From contig QFQW01000011.1 in assembly GCA_003248755.1 (NCBI GenBank), positions 1 through 62,115 of the forward strand: a DNA stretch of 62,115 nucleotides, given 5' to 3'. Shown in pieces: positions 42,252 to 50,317 of the stretch. Within the stretch, counting starts at the first letter, position 1. Each line of letters opens with the position of its first letter. The notes beneath the pieces were generated by a model, which did no database searches, was not told the DNA's origin, and saw only the letters and a program-made list of their open reading frames with translations. The translations under genes and the position numbers were made by a program. Origin of the DNA: Chryseobacterium sp. GTDB lineage: Bacteria > Bacteroidota > Bacteroidia > Flavobacteriales > Weeksellaceae.

Positions 42252-43832
42252 TTACTCATGGATATTTTGATTTTTGTTTTTGATGTAAACCAAACCGATT
42301 ACCAGACAGACTGCAGCAACACCAATCGGATACCAGAGTCCTTCCAGATACCAGCCTGCGTGTCCTGCGTCTTTTCCTGTTGTTACAAGATATGTTGCAA
42401 CTGCTGGCAATAGTCCGCCAAATACACCATTTCCAATATGGTAAGGTAAAGACATAGACGTGTAACGGATTCTCACAGGGAACATTTCTACCAGGAATGC
42501 TGCAATTGGACCGTAAACCATGGTTACAAAAATCACCTGAATGAATACTAAAAATACCAGATACCATCTTGTATTATCATTGATGTGAATGGATTTGGTC
42601 ACTTTCGGCTCTTCCGCTTTGCCATCCTTCATTACGGGACCTGCGGCTGACCAATGCACAATACTGTCTTTTTTCATTAATGTTCCGTCAGTGTACGCAA
42701 TTTCTTTATGAAAAGTAATCAAGCTGTCGGTTGCGATTTTGTTGTGAACTTTCACGGTTCTTTTTTCTGTGATTCCGCCTGCTGCAACTTCTTTTTTAGC
42801 AGTATCAACAGAGTTGAACATTGCGCTGTATATTGGTCTGTATGCTAAGATGGCAACCAGCATTCCGGTCATCATCACAGCTTTTCTCCCGACTTTATCT
42901 GACAGCCATCCAAAGAAAACGAAGAATGGTGTTCCGAGAAATAACGCCAATGCCATTAATGAATCGACTTGAGTTGTGTCGATGTTCATTACTTTTTGCA
43001 TAAAGCTCATTGCGTAAAATTGTCCCGTGTACCAGATAACACCTTGTCCCATCGCTGCTCCGAAAAGAGCCAGTAACACAAACTTGAAATTGAATCTGTT
43101 TCCAAAACTCTCTTTCAAAGGATTTGTAGAGGTTTTTCCTTCGCTTTTGGCTTTTGCAAAAAGCGGTGATTCTTTCATATTCTTTCGGATGAAATACGAA
43201 ACAATAACCATCAAAATTGAAATCCAGAACGGAATTCTCCATCCCCAACTGTCAAATTCCTCCGCAGATAGTGAAGTTTTTGTAATCAGAATTACAATTA
43301 ATGAAATGAATAATCCTGCAGTTGCAGTCGTCTGAATCCAGGATGTCCAGTAGCCGCGTCTTCCGGGCTGTGCATATTCTGCCACGTAAGTTGCAGCACC
43401 GCCGTATTCTCCGCCAAGTGCCAAACCTTGTAAAAGTCTCAGGATTAAAACTAAAACCGGTGCCATAAAACCAATGGTTTCATAACTAGGGATACATCCT
43501 ATAAGGAATGTCGAGAATCCCATAATCAGAAGTGTTACAAGGAAAGTGTATTTTCTTCCGATTAAATCTCCCAATCTTCCGAAAAATAATGCTCCAAAAG
43601 GCCTTACAACGAAACCTGCTGCAAAAGTTGCCAACGTGGACAAGAACGCTGCTGTTGGATTATCTGCAGGGAAGAATTTTGTGGCTAAGACCACTGCCAG
43701 GCTTCCGAAGATGTAGAAATCATACCATTCGATAAGAGTTCCGAGGGACGAAGCCATAATCACGCTCCAGATGGTGCGGTTTTTCTGCTTGTCGCTCAGG
43801 TTTTCGTACTGTTCGTGATGTGAATCGCTCAT
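42252..43832 (-). CDS. MFS transporter of the metabolite:H+ symporter (MHS) type
   Basis: This 526-residue, 12-helix transporter starts with WSVIMASSLGTLIEWYDFYIFGSL, the MHS signature. The MFS loop GRLGDLIGRKYTF and RLLQGLALGGEYGGAATYVAEYA are conserved. Relatives such as KgtP and ProP import carboxylates or compatible solutes. The protein is about 90 residues longer than usual because of a hydrophilic insert near 345-435 (EKRTVKVHNKIATDSLITFH to VTKSIHIND). It lies 27 nt downstream of a porin gene. A short-chain carboxylate such as acetate or propionate is the inferred substrate. Confidence 0.88.
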   Translation of the reverse strand: MSDSHHEQYENLSDKQKNRTIWSVIMASSLGTLIEWYDFYIFGSLAVVLATKFFPADNPTAAFLSTLATFAAGFVVRPFGALFFGRLGDLIGRKYTFLVTLLIMGFSTFLIGCIPSYETIGFMAPVLVLILRLLQGLALGGEYGGAATYVAEYAQPGRRGYWTSWIQTTATAGLFISLIVILITKTSLSAEEFDSWGWRIPFWISILMVIVSYFIRKNMKESPLFAKAKSEGKTSTNPLKESFGNRFNFKFVLLALFGAAMGQGVIWYTGQFYAMSFMQKVMNIDTTQVDSLMALALFLGTPFFVFFGWLSDKVGRKAVMMTGMLVAILAYRPIYSAMFNSVDTAKKEVAAGGITEKRTVKVHNKIATDSLITFHKEIAYTDGTLMKKDSIVHWSAAGPVMKDGKAEEPKVTKSIHINDNTRWYLVFLVFIQVIFVTMVYGPIAAFLVEMFPVRIRYTSMSLPYHIGNGVFGGLLPAVATYLVTTGKDAGHAGWYLEGLWYPIGVAAVCLVIGLVYIKNKNQNIHE

Positions 43833-43859
43833 TGTATTTAAGATTTGATGTTAAAAATT

Positions 43860-45239
43860 TTATAGATAAATCTGGAACTGAAGAATGAATTCTCCTTTAG
43901 ATTTTGGTTCAGCTGTTGCGCTTGTGTAGGTTGGTCTTGTGGAGTATTGAGTTGTCAATTTTGCGTGATGGCCGTCAATAAACCAGTTTGCACCGATGTC
44001 AAATTGCGAAGACGAATTCTCTAAGGCTTTAAAGTTTTTATTCGTGTAAGCTGCAAAAGGCTGAATTCTGATTTTCGGTTTGTCGGCATTGCTTGGTAGA
44101 AGTAAACCTGCCTGTAGATAATAGATATTTCCGGTTCCAATCATTGGCTGGAGGTTTCCTGCGCCGGCAATGGCTTTATCACCAACGAAATTGGGATCAG
44201 TTGAGCCAATATTCATAATGCCAAGATTTCTCAAGTAATTCGGTCCGAAATTATAATTGTAAAATCCTGCGTAAGCGGAAAGTGCCATTTTGTTTTTCGC
44301 ATTTCCTAATGGCAAATCTGCAAACGCATCAATTGCGTAGAGGGCAATGTCATGTTTCTCGATTTGAGAATTGACTGAAGTTCTTGTTCCGTCTTTCTGA
44401 TGATAAAAACCTGCTCCTACATTGAAGACTTTCTTAGTTCCCAAATACGAGCCCACTTTGAAAGGCAAAAGATTGGATTCCGAGTCAAGGAATTGATATT
44501 CCACATAACCGGCCTTTGAAAATTCCGGATTTCCGTTGTTGTCAACTGCCACTCTCGCTGCCGGATTGGTAACATTAACAGGCGCAATATTGGTTGCGAA
44601 AGGTTTATTTAAACTGAACCGATATTCGAATTTGCCGTATTTCCCTTTGGCAAAGATTCCCATTTGTCTGGCGAATTGGTCAGAGTTGTCAATCAATGGC
44701 CAAGTGAAAATCGGGGAATCAACAGTTAGGAAATTAAGTGTTGAGGCCATTGTCATTCTGGAAAGTCCCATATAATAATGAAGACCGGCTCCCAGGCTCA
44801 AACTGAATTTTCCTGCTTCTCCTGGTAAAACCACGGCATACTCGTTCCAGGCATCGTGAAAAAACATTTGCGGTTTTTTACCATTTCCATAACCGCCGGT
44901 TCCTGTTGTTCCGGAGCCTCCGCCATTGATAAAAGTCTGATTATTAATTCCGAAATGCATCAAAATCATATACCGCTTCGTGATTTGTGCATAAGCGAGT
45001 GCTCTTAGTCGTCGGTTTCCGATGTTCCATGAATTTTTGGTGGCTTCATCAGAAACCATGGTTCCGGGATTCATTTCTGTATTTCTTAACCAGATTTGGT
45101 TCCAAAGAATAAATCTTACATACTTATCGCCTTCAGGATTCAGATTTAATTTTAATCCATTCCCGTAATCAGGCGAACCTTGCGAATATAGGCTAGAGCT
45201 TAAAAGTGCTAAACCTATAAAAGTGAGAAATTTCTTCAT
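43860..45239 (-). CDS. Outer-membrane porin-like beta-barrel protein
   Basis: This 459-residue protein has a signal peptide (KKFLTFIGLALLSSSLYSQG). It is rich in amphipathic strands and ends with EFILQFQIYL, a typical barrel terminus with aromatic residues. Near the start lies LKLNLNPEGDKYVRFILWNQIW. It resembles OprO/OprP-type porins only loosely; no closer family is asserted. It is the first gene of the acetate module and should let small carboxylates cross the outer membrane. Confidence 0.8.
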   Translation of the reverse strand: MKKFLTFIGLALLSSSLYSQGSPDYGNGLKLNLNPEGDKYVRFILWNQIWLRNTEMNPGTMVSDEATKNSWNIGNRRLRALAYAQITKRYMILMHFGINNQTFINGGGSGTTGTGGYGNGKKPQMFFHDAWNEYAVVLPGEAGKFSLSLGAGLHYYMGLSRMTMASTLNFLTVDSPIFTWPLIDNSDQFARQMGIFAKGKYGKFEYRFSLNKPFATNIAPVNVTNPAARVAVDNNGNPEFSKAGYVEYQFLDSESNLLPFKVGSYLGTKKVFNVGAGFYHQKDGTRTSVNSQIEKHDIALYAIDAFADLPLGNAKNKMALSAYAGFYNYNFGPNYLRNLGIMNIGSTDPNFVGDKAIAGAGNLQPMIGTGNIYYLQAGLLLPSNADKPKIRIQPFAAYTNKNFKALENSSSQFDIGANWFIDGHHAKLTTQYSTRPTYTSATAEPKSKGEFILQFQIYL

Positions 45240-45402
45240 AAATTAATAATAATTTGGTGTTTATTTTGTGATTGCCAAATTGTTATTAATATTTTGTTTA
45301 CAAAAATTTAATATATATTAATGGAAAGTATATAGTTTTATTTATAATTGATGAATGATAGCTGATAAACGACTGTCTTGATTATTTATAATTTATCAAC
45401 TA

Positions 45403-45822
45403 TCATTTATTTTTGAACCGCTCCCACTTAATCAGCATATACTTATCGGCAAATTGAGTGATAATTAATCCCGAGTTTTCAAGATTGTTTTCCTGAGAGA
45501 TATATTCTATCAATTCGTTTTGTTTCAGTACTTTATAAACCGGATGAAATTCTGAATGCGGCGGTCTTGTGATATTGTATTTCTTAATCCAGGAACTGAT
45601 GCTGACGTGAGAAACACCTATGATTCTTTCAATTTCCCGAAAACTTAATCCTTCAAGATAGAGTTGTAGAGCTTTAGTGACGTAATAGTCGTCAATTTGT
45701 TTTCCTAGTTTTTTAACAGTAAAGTAATACTTGCAGTTCTTGCAGTAGAATCTTTGTTTTCCTTTGATAATTCCGCTTTTTGAAACGTTTTGGTTATTAC
45801 ATTTAGGACATTGATTTTCCAT
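45403..45822 (-). CDS. InsA-like zinc-ribbon/HTH DNA-binding protein
   Basis: This 139-residue protein has an N-terminal zinc ribbon with Cys5, Cys8, Cys27 and Cys30, as in IS1 InsA. A helix-turn-helix (SFREIERIIGVSHVSISSWIKKY) follows at about 59-82. No catalytic InsB part, and no terminal inverted repeats of an IS1 element, are present, so it looks like a domesticated regulator rather than a transposase. It is divergent from the arginine operon and upstream of the acetate porin on the same strand, so it could regulate either. Confidence 0.75.
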   Translation of the reverse strand: MENQCPKCNNQNVSKSGIIKGKQRFYCKNCKYYFTVKKLGKQIDDYYVTKALQLYLEGLSFREIERIIGVSHVSISSWIKKYNITRPPHSEFHPVYKVLKQNELIEYISQENNLENSGLIITQFADKYMLIKWERFKNK

Positions 45823-45844
45823 AACTATACCTTTTTAGCAAATG

Positions 45845-45877
45845 TATAATAAATTAGCAATATTTGAATTTATTATA
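45845..45877. promoter_or_regulatory. Inverted repeat, candidate operator near the InsA-like gene
   Basis: Perfect 10-bp arms TATAATAAAT / ATTTATTATA with 13 nt between, 22 nt upstream of the InsA-like start. AT-only arms, so the chance level is not negligible. Confidence 0.4.
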
Positions 45878-45890
45878 AAGATAATATTAT

Positions 45891-45923
45891 TGTTAAAGCA
45901 AATTTAACAGATAAAATTATCTG
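45891..45923. promoter_or_regulatory. Two adjacent palindromes, candidate operators of the arginine operon
   Basis: TGTTAAA-gcaaa-TTTAACA (45891-45909) overlaps CAGATA-aaat-TATCTG (45908-45923) by 2 nt. Both lie directly upstream of the arg operon promoter. Confidence 0.45.
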
Positions 45924-45934
45924 AATTATTTGTT

Positions 45935-45961
45935 TTGTAAAGTAAAATAATTTTATTTTTG
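45935..45961 (+). promoter_or_regulatory. Putative promoter of the arginine operon
   Basis: TTG at 45935-45937 and the -7 box TATTTTTG at 45954-45961, spaced by 16 nt; both match the Bacteroidota consensus (spacing slightly short). The start codon is 22 nt downstream. Confidence 0.6.
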
Positions 45962-45983
45962 CATCTTAATTTAGATAATATCA

Positions 45984-46562
45984 ATGAAATTAGAAGTTTC
46001 TTCAGAGAAACATTTGGTTTATGTAGAAGAAATCAGAAACGAAATGGAGGATTCCGCTAAAAAACGCGGAACTGGTATCGCAAAACGTTCTTCCGAATAT
46101 CTGGGCAAAAAAATCTCAGAAGGCAATTCTATTATTGCAATTGACGAAAATGGTACCTGGGCAGGCTTCTGCTATATAGAGACCTGGACAAACGGTGAGT
46201 ATGTAGCCAATTCCGGATTGATAGTTTCGCCTCAATTCAGGAATGCCGGTCTGGCAACTCAGATTAAGGAAAGGATTTTCCAATTATCCCGTGAAAAATA
46301 TCCGAATGCGAAAATTTTTGGATTGACAACAGGAATGGCGGTGATGAAAATCAACAGCAGTTTAGGTTACAAGCCGGTTATTTATTCTGAACTGACTCAG
46401 GATGAACAATTCTGGAATGGCTGTAAAAATTGTGTGAACTACGATATTCTGATGATGAAAGAACGCAAAAACTGTCTTTGTACGGCAATGCTTTTCGTTC
46501 CCGAAAATCTGAATAAAGAGAAAAATAAAAATTTTGAATCCATAAATAATAATAATGAGTAA
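45984..46562 (+). CDS. GNAT-family acyltransferase, probable first enzyme of arginine synthesis
   Basis: This 192-residue protein of the GNAT fold has the acyl-CoA-binding motif A in VSPQFRNAGLATQIKERIF (about 78-96). Its last codons overlap argG by 8 nt (ATGAGTAA). Position at the head of the arginine operon, in which no other argA or argJ is seen, implies that it acylates glutamate. Because the carbamoyltransferase here looks like the succinyl type, the donor may be succinyl-CoA rather than acetyl-CoA. No homology to classical ArgA (amino-acid kinase fused to GNAT) is visible. The C-terminus is cysteine-rich (NGCKNCVNYD, NCLCTAM). Confidence 0.8.
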   Translation: MKLEVSSEKHLVYVEEIRNEMEDSAKKRGTGIAKRSSEYLGKKISEGNSIIAIDENGTWAGFCYIETWTNGEYVANSGLIVSPQFRNAGLATQIKERIFQLSREKYPNAKIFGLTTGMAVMKINSSLGYKPVIYSELTQDEQFWNGCKNCVNYDILMMKERKNCLCTAMLFVPENLNKEKNKNFESINNNNE

Positions 46563-47748
46563 GAAAGTAGTTTTGGCATTTAGCGGAGGTTTGGACACTT
46601 CTTATTGCGCAAAATATCTGAGTGAAACGTTGGGTTACGAAGTTCACGCAGTCACGATTAATACAGGAGGTTTTGATAAGGAAGATGAAGTTTCGCTAAA
46701 AGAAAAAGCGGAAAAATTAGGTGTGGCTTCTTACAGGTTTGTTGATGCTTCGGAAAAATATTATAATGATTGTGTTAAGTATTTGATTTTTGGTAACGTT
46801 TTGAAAAACAATACTTACCCGTTGTCAGTAAGTGCGGAAAGAACGATTCAGGCGCAGACCATTGCGGAAGTTGCTTTGGAAATTGGGGCGGATGCCATTG
46901 CGCACGGGAGTACAGGCGCGGGAAATGACCAGGTTCGTTTTGATTTGATGTTCCAGGTAATGTGTCCGAAAATAGAAATTATTACACCGATTCGTGATTT
47001 GAGTTTGTCACGTGAAGATGAAATCCAATTTTTGAAAAATCACAATTACGAAATGGATTTTGACAAAGCAAAATATTCCATTAACAAAGGACTTTGGGGA
47101 ACTTCGGTTGGTGGAAAAGAAACTTTGACATCTCAGAATTACCTTCCGGAAGAAGCATTTCCTTCTCAAATCGAGAAAACAGAGCCTTCTCCATTGGAAA
47201 TCGAGTTCAAAAACGGGGAGTTGTTTTCTGTGAATGCCGAGACTTTTTCTCATCCTGTTTTAGCAATTCAGAAGATTGAGGAACTGGCTTCACCTTACGG
47301 AATCGGTCGTGATATTCACGTTGGGGACACGATTGTCGGCATCAAAGGACGTGTCGGTTTCGAGGCTGCTGCAGCGTCAATCATCATCAAAGCGCATCAT
47401 TTGCTGGAGAAACACACTTTATCAAAATACCAGCAGACGATAAAATCGCAGTTGTCAGATTGGTATGGGAACTGGCTTCACGAAGCACTTTTCCTTGACC
47501 CGGTGATGAGAAATATCGAATCATTTTTGCAGGATTCTCAGAAAACCGTGAATGGAAAGGTATTCATCACGCTTCATCCGTATCGTTTCATTCTGAACGG
47601 AATCGAGTCTGAAAATGATTTGATGTCTTCAAAATTTGGAAGTTACGGCGAAGAAAATCTCGCCTGGAGTGGTGAAGATGTGAAAGGATTTACCAAAATC
47701 CTCAGCAACTCGCTCAATATTTATCATCAGGTCAATAAACTGAACTAG
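46555..47748 (+). CDS. argG: Argininosuccinate synthase
   Basis: This 397-residue enzyme joins citrulline and aspartate with ATP. The N-terminal AFSGGLDTSYCAKYL is the family ATP pyrophosphatase signature, and GSTGAGNDQVRFD is the second conserved segment. It is translationally coupled to the GNAT gene by an 8-nt overlap. A hairpin repeat directly follows it, so argC may be read at a different level. Confidence 0.96.
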   Translation: MSKKVVLAFSGGLDTSYCAKYLSETLGYEVHAVTINTGGFDKEDEVSLKEKAEKLGVASYRFVDASEKYYNDCVKYLIFGNVLKNNTYPLSVSAERTIQAQTIAEVALEIGADAIAHGSTGAGNDQVRFDLMFQVMCPKIEIITPIRDLSLSREDEIQFLKNHNYEMDFDKAKYSINKGLWGTSVGGKETLTSQNYLPEEAFPSQIEKTEPSPLEIEFKNGELFSVNAETFSHPVLAIQKIEELASPYGIGRDIHVGDTIVGIKGRVGFEAAAASIIIKAHHLLEKHTLSKYQQTIKSQLSDWYGNWLHEALFLDPVMRNIESFLQDSQKTVNGKVFITLHPYRFILNGIESENDLMSSKFGSYGEENLAWSGEDVKGFTKILSNSLNIYHQVNKLN

Positions 47749-47756
47749 AATTATTT

Positions 47757-47838
47757 GGGCAGCTTAATCCGCCCTCCGTTGCCGCTTTTTTCTTTTTCTC
47801 AAAAAAAAGAAAAAGAGCTCCACTCAGGTCGGGCTGCG
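47757..47838 (+). repeat. GGGCAGCTTAATCC hairpin repeat, copy 2
   Basis: It begins GGGCAGCTTAATCCGCCCTC, contains CTTTTTCTTTTTCTC / AAAAAAAGAAAAAG, and closes with GGTCGGGCTGCG. It starts 8 nt after the argG stop. Confidence 0.75.
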
Positions 47839-47905
47839 AGCAATTCAATGATTGAAAATCTGTTTAATCAGAAAAATCTGCGATAAAAAATAAAAGATTC
47901 AAAAA

Positions 47906-47967
47906 ATTTGCGACTTAAAAAGCAGTTTGAAAATAAAAAAATCTTCGCGCTCTTTGCGTTCAAAAAT
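47906..47967 (+). repeat. Dispersed repeat, copy before argC
   Basis: TTTGCGACTTAAAAAGCAG and AATCTTCGCGCTCTTTGCG, then TTCAAAAAT, end 14 nt before argC. Nearly the same 60 nt precede argD. Confidence 0.75.
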
Positions 47968-47981
47968 ATTAAAAAATAAAA

Positions 47982-48947
47982 ATGAAAAAATCAGTCGGAG
48001 TTATCGGAGCCAACGGTTACACAGGAAGCGAACTTGTTCGATTGCTGGCTTTTCATCCGAATATAGAATTAAAGTTTTTGTTCAGCCGTTCCAATTCCGG
48101 CGTGAAGATTTCGGATTTATACCCGGATTTGGAGTCGGTTTGCGATTTGACTTTGACCGGTTCTGTTCAGCAGGTGGACATTCTTTTTCTTTGCCTTCCA
48201 CACAAAGAAAGTCAGAATTGGCTAGATGAAAATCCGGTGTCAGATGAAACTTTGGTTATTGATTTAGGAAACGATTTCCGATTAAAAGGCGATTTCAGAA
48301 ACAGAAATTTCATCTATGGTTTACCGGAAATTTATTTTAGTGAAATCCAAAGTTCTAAAAGTATTGCCAATCCTGGATGTTTTGCAACTGCAATTCAGTT
48401 AGCGTTACTGCCTTTAGCGAAAGAAAATCTGCTGAAAGATGTTTATACAACGGGAATCACTGGTTCAACCGGAGCAGGACAGTCGTTGCAGGCGACAACG
48501 CATTTCACTTGGAGAAATGACAATATTTCCGCGTACAAAACTTTGAACCATCAGCACGTTGATGAGATTTTGAAACAAATCAATTCGCTAAATAATCAAG
48601 AAGTAGAGCTCAATTTTGTTCCGTGGCGCGGCGATTTTGCAAGAGGGATTTTCACAAGCTCTATTATCGGATGTGATTGGGAATTGGAGAAGATTTACTC
48701 TTTATATAAAGACTTTTACAAGGATTCATCTTTTGTGAAAGTTTCAGAAAAACCGATTGATATGAAACAAGTTGTTAATACCAATTTCTGCGTCATACAA
48801 ATCGAAAAACAAGGAAATAAAATAGCAGTTCATTCCGCAATTGACAACCTTCTGAAAGGTGCATCCGGACAAGCTGTCCAAAATATGAATATTGCCAATG
48901 ACTGGGAACAAAATTTAGGTTTAAACTTAAAACCTTTAGCGTTCTAA
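47982..48947 (+). CDS. argC: N-acetyl/N-succinyl-gamma-glutamyl-phosphate reductase
   Basis: This 321-residue NADPH-dependent reductase makes the N-acyl-glutamate semialdehyde. It begins KSVGVIGANGYTGSELVRLL (dinucleotide-binding GxxGxxG region). The catalytic Cys is in SIANPGCFATA near residue 132. VYTTGITGSTGAGQSLQA is the conserved central motif. It is one residue set shorter than E. coli ArgC but within family range. It is the third gene of the operon. Confidence 0.95.
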   Translation: MKKSVGVIGANGYTGSELVRLLAFHPNIELKFLFSRSNSGVKISDLYPDLESVCDLTLTGSVQQVDILFLCLPHKESQNWLDENPVSDETLVIDLGNDFRLKGDFRNRNFIYGLPEIYFSEIQSSKSIANPGCFATAIQLALLPLAKENLLKDVYTTGITGSTGAGQSLQATTHFTWRNDNISAYKTLNHQHVDEILKQINSLNNQEVELNFVPWRGDFARGIFTSSIIGCDWELEKIYSLYKDFYKDSSFVKVSEKPIDMKQVVNTNFCVIQIEKQGNKIAVHSAIDNLLKGASGQAVQNMNIANDWEQNLGLNLKPLAF

Positions 48948-48948
48948 A

Positions 48949-49009
48949 CTTTGCGACTTAAAAGCAGTTTGAAAATTAAAAAAAATCTTTGCGCTCTTTG
49001 CGTTAAAAA
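48949..49009 (+). repeat. Dispersed repeat, copy before argD
   Basis: TTTGCGACTTAAAAGCAGTT and AATCTTTGCGCTCTTTGCG followed by TTAAAAAT, ending 12 nt before argD. Confidence 0.75.
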
Positions 49010-49021
49010 TAAAAATGTAAA

Positions 49022-50191
49022 ATGAATTTATTCAACGTATATCCACTCTTCAACATCAATCCTGTAAAAGCTCAAGGTTCTTTTCTCTGGGATGAAAACG
49101 GACAGCAATATCTCGATTTTTATGGTGGTCACGCTGTGATTTCCATTGGTCATAATCATCCGCATTATGTTGAAAGGTTGAAAAATCAATTGGAGAAAAT
49201 CAGTTTTTATTCCAATTCTGTGGAGAACAAGATTCAGCAAGAACTGGCTGAGAAATTGGGATTATTGTCAGGTTACGAAGATTACTCGTTGTTCTTATGC
49301 AATTCCGGGGCGGAAGCGAATGAAAACGCTTTGAAGCTGGCTTCATTTCATAACGGGAAAAAGAAAGTGGTTTATTTCTCAGAAGCTTTTCACGGACGAA
49401 CTTCTGCTGCAGTTGCCGTAACAGACAATCCAAAAATTGTTGCGCCAGTAAACGAATCTGAAAATTTTATCAAATGTGAATTCAATAATTCAGAAGAATT
49501 GGAGAAGATTTTTGCAGAAAATCAAAACGAAATTTCTGCTGTGATTGTCGAAGGAATTCAAGGTGTTGGCGGAATTAATTTGTTGACGGAAGATTTCATT
49601 TTAAAGATTGAAAAATTGTGTAAAGAAAACAATTCGATTTTGATTTTGGACGAGGTTCAGTCAGGTTACGGACGTTCCGGGAAATTCTTTGCGCATCAGG
49701 AATTTGACATCAAACCGGATTTGATTACGGTTGCCAAAGGAATGGGAAATGGCTTTCCGATGGGTGGCGTTTTGATTAGTCCAAAATTCCAGGCAAGTTA
49801 CGGATTATTGGGAACCACGTTTGGCGGCAATCATCTCGCCTGCATTGCAGGATTAGCCGTTCTGGAAGTCATCGAAAAAGAAAATTTAATCGAAAATTCA
49901 GAAAAAACAGGTGCTTATATTGAAGAAAAAATCAAATATTTTCCTCACATCAAAAACATCAAAAGGCGAGGTCTGATGATTGGAATTGAGCTCGACCAAG
50001 CTTGTGCAGATGTCAGGAAAGCATTGCTGTTTGAGCATTTTATTTTCACGGGCAATGCCAATGATAAGAATGTTCTGCGGATTTTGCCGGCGCTCAATAT
50101 TTCGGAAAAAGAATCCGATTTGTTCATCAATGCTTTAGAAAAAACCTTGAAATCTATTGATTCGAAAAAAGAAATTATAGAATTTAAATAA
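49022..50191 (+). CDS. argD: N-acyl-ornithine aminotransferase (ArgD-type)
   Basis: This 389-residue class III PLP aminotransferase makes N-acyl-ornithine from the semialdehyde. Conserved pieces are CNSGAEANENALKLA, AFHGRTSAAVAVTDN, the ILDEVQSGYGRSGKFFAHQ cofactor segment and Lys239 (TVAKGMGNGFPMGG), the PLP-binding lysine. FGGNHLACIAGLAVLE is also present. Position in the arg operon supports ArgD rather than ornithine or succinylornithine catabolism. Confidence 0.94.
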   Translation: MNLFNVYPLFNINPVKAQGSFLWDENGQQYLDFYGGHAVISIGHNHPHYVERLKNQLEKISFYSNSVENKIQQELAEKLGLLSGYEDYSLFLCNSGAEANENALKLASFHNGKKKVVYFSEAFHGRTSAAVAVTDNPKIVAPVNESENFIKCEFNNSEELEKIFAENQNEISAVIVEGIQGVGGINLLTEDFILKIEKLCKENNSILILDEVQSGYGRSGKFFAHQEFDIKPDLITVAKGMGNGFPMGGVLISPKFQASYGLLGTTFGGNHLACIAGLAVLEVIEKENLIENSEKTGAYIEEKIKYFPHIKNIKRRGLMIGIELDQACADVRKALLFEHFIFTGNANDKNVLRILPALNISEKESDLFINALEKTLKSIDSKKEIIEFK

Positions 50192-50287
50192 CGCAAAGGC
50201 GCAAGAAATCAATAATTATAATGTTGAAAAGTCGCAAAAATCGTGCATTAAAATTTGCGACTTATAAAAGTTGAATTACATAAAATA

Positions 50288-50309
50288 ATTTAGCGCCTTT
50301 GCGATAAAA
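50288..50309 (+). repeat. Short member of the dispersed repeat before the carbamoyltransferase
   Basis: AATTTAGCGCCTTTGCGATA and AAA, ending 8 nt before the start codon. An inverted relative (ACGCAAAGGCGCAAGAAAT) lies at 50191-50209. Confidence 0.5.
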
Positions 50310-50317
50310 AAAATAAG

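Noticed and set aside
45403..45822. Complete IS1-type insertion sequence
   Set aside because: Only an InsA-like part is present, no InsB catalytic domain, and no flanking terminal repeats or target duplication were seen.
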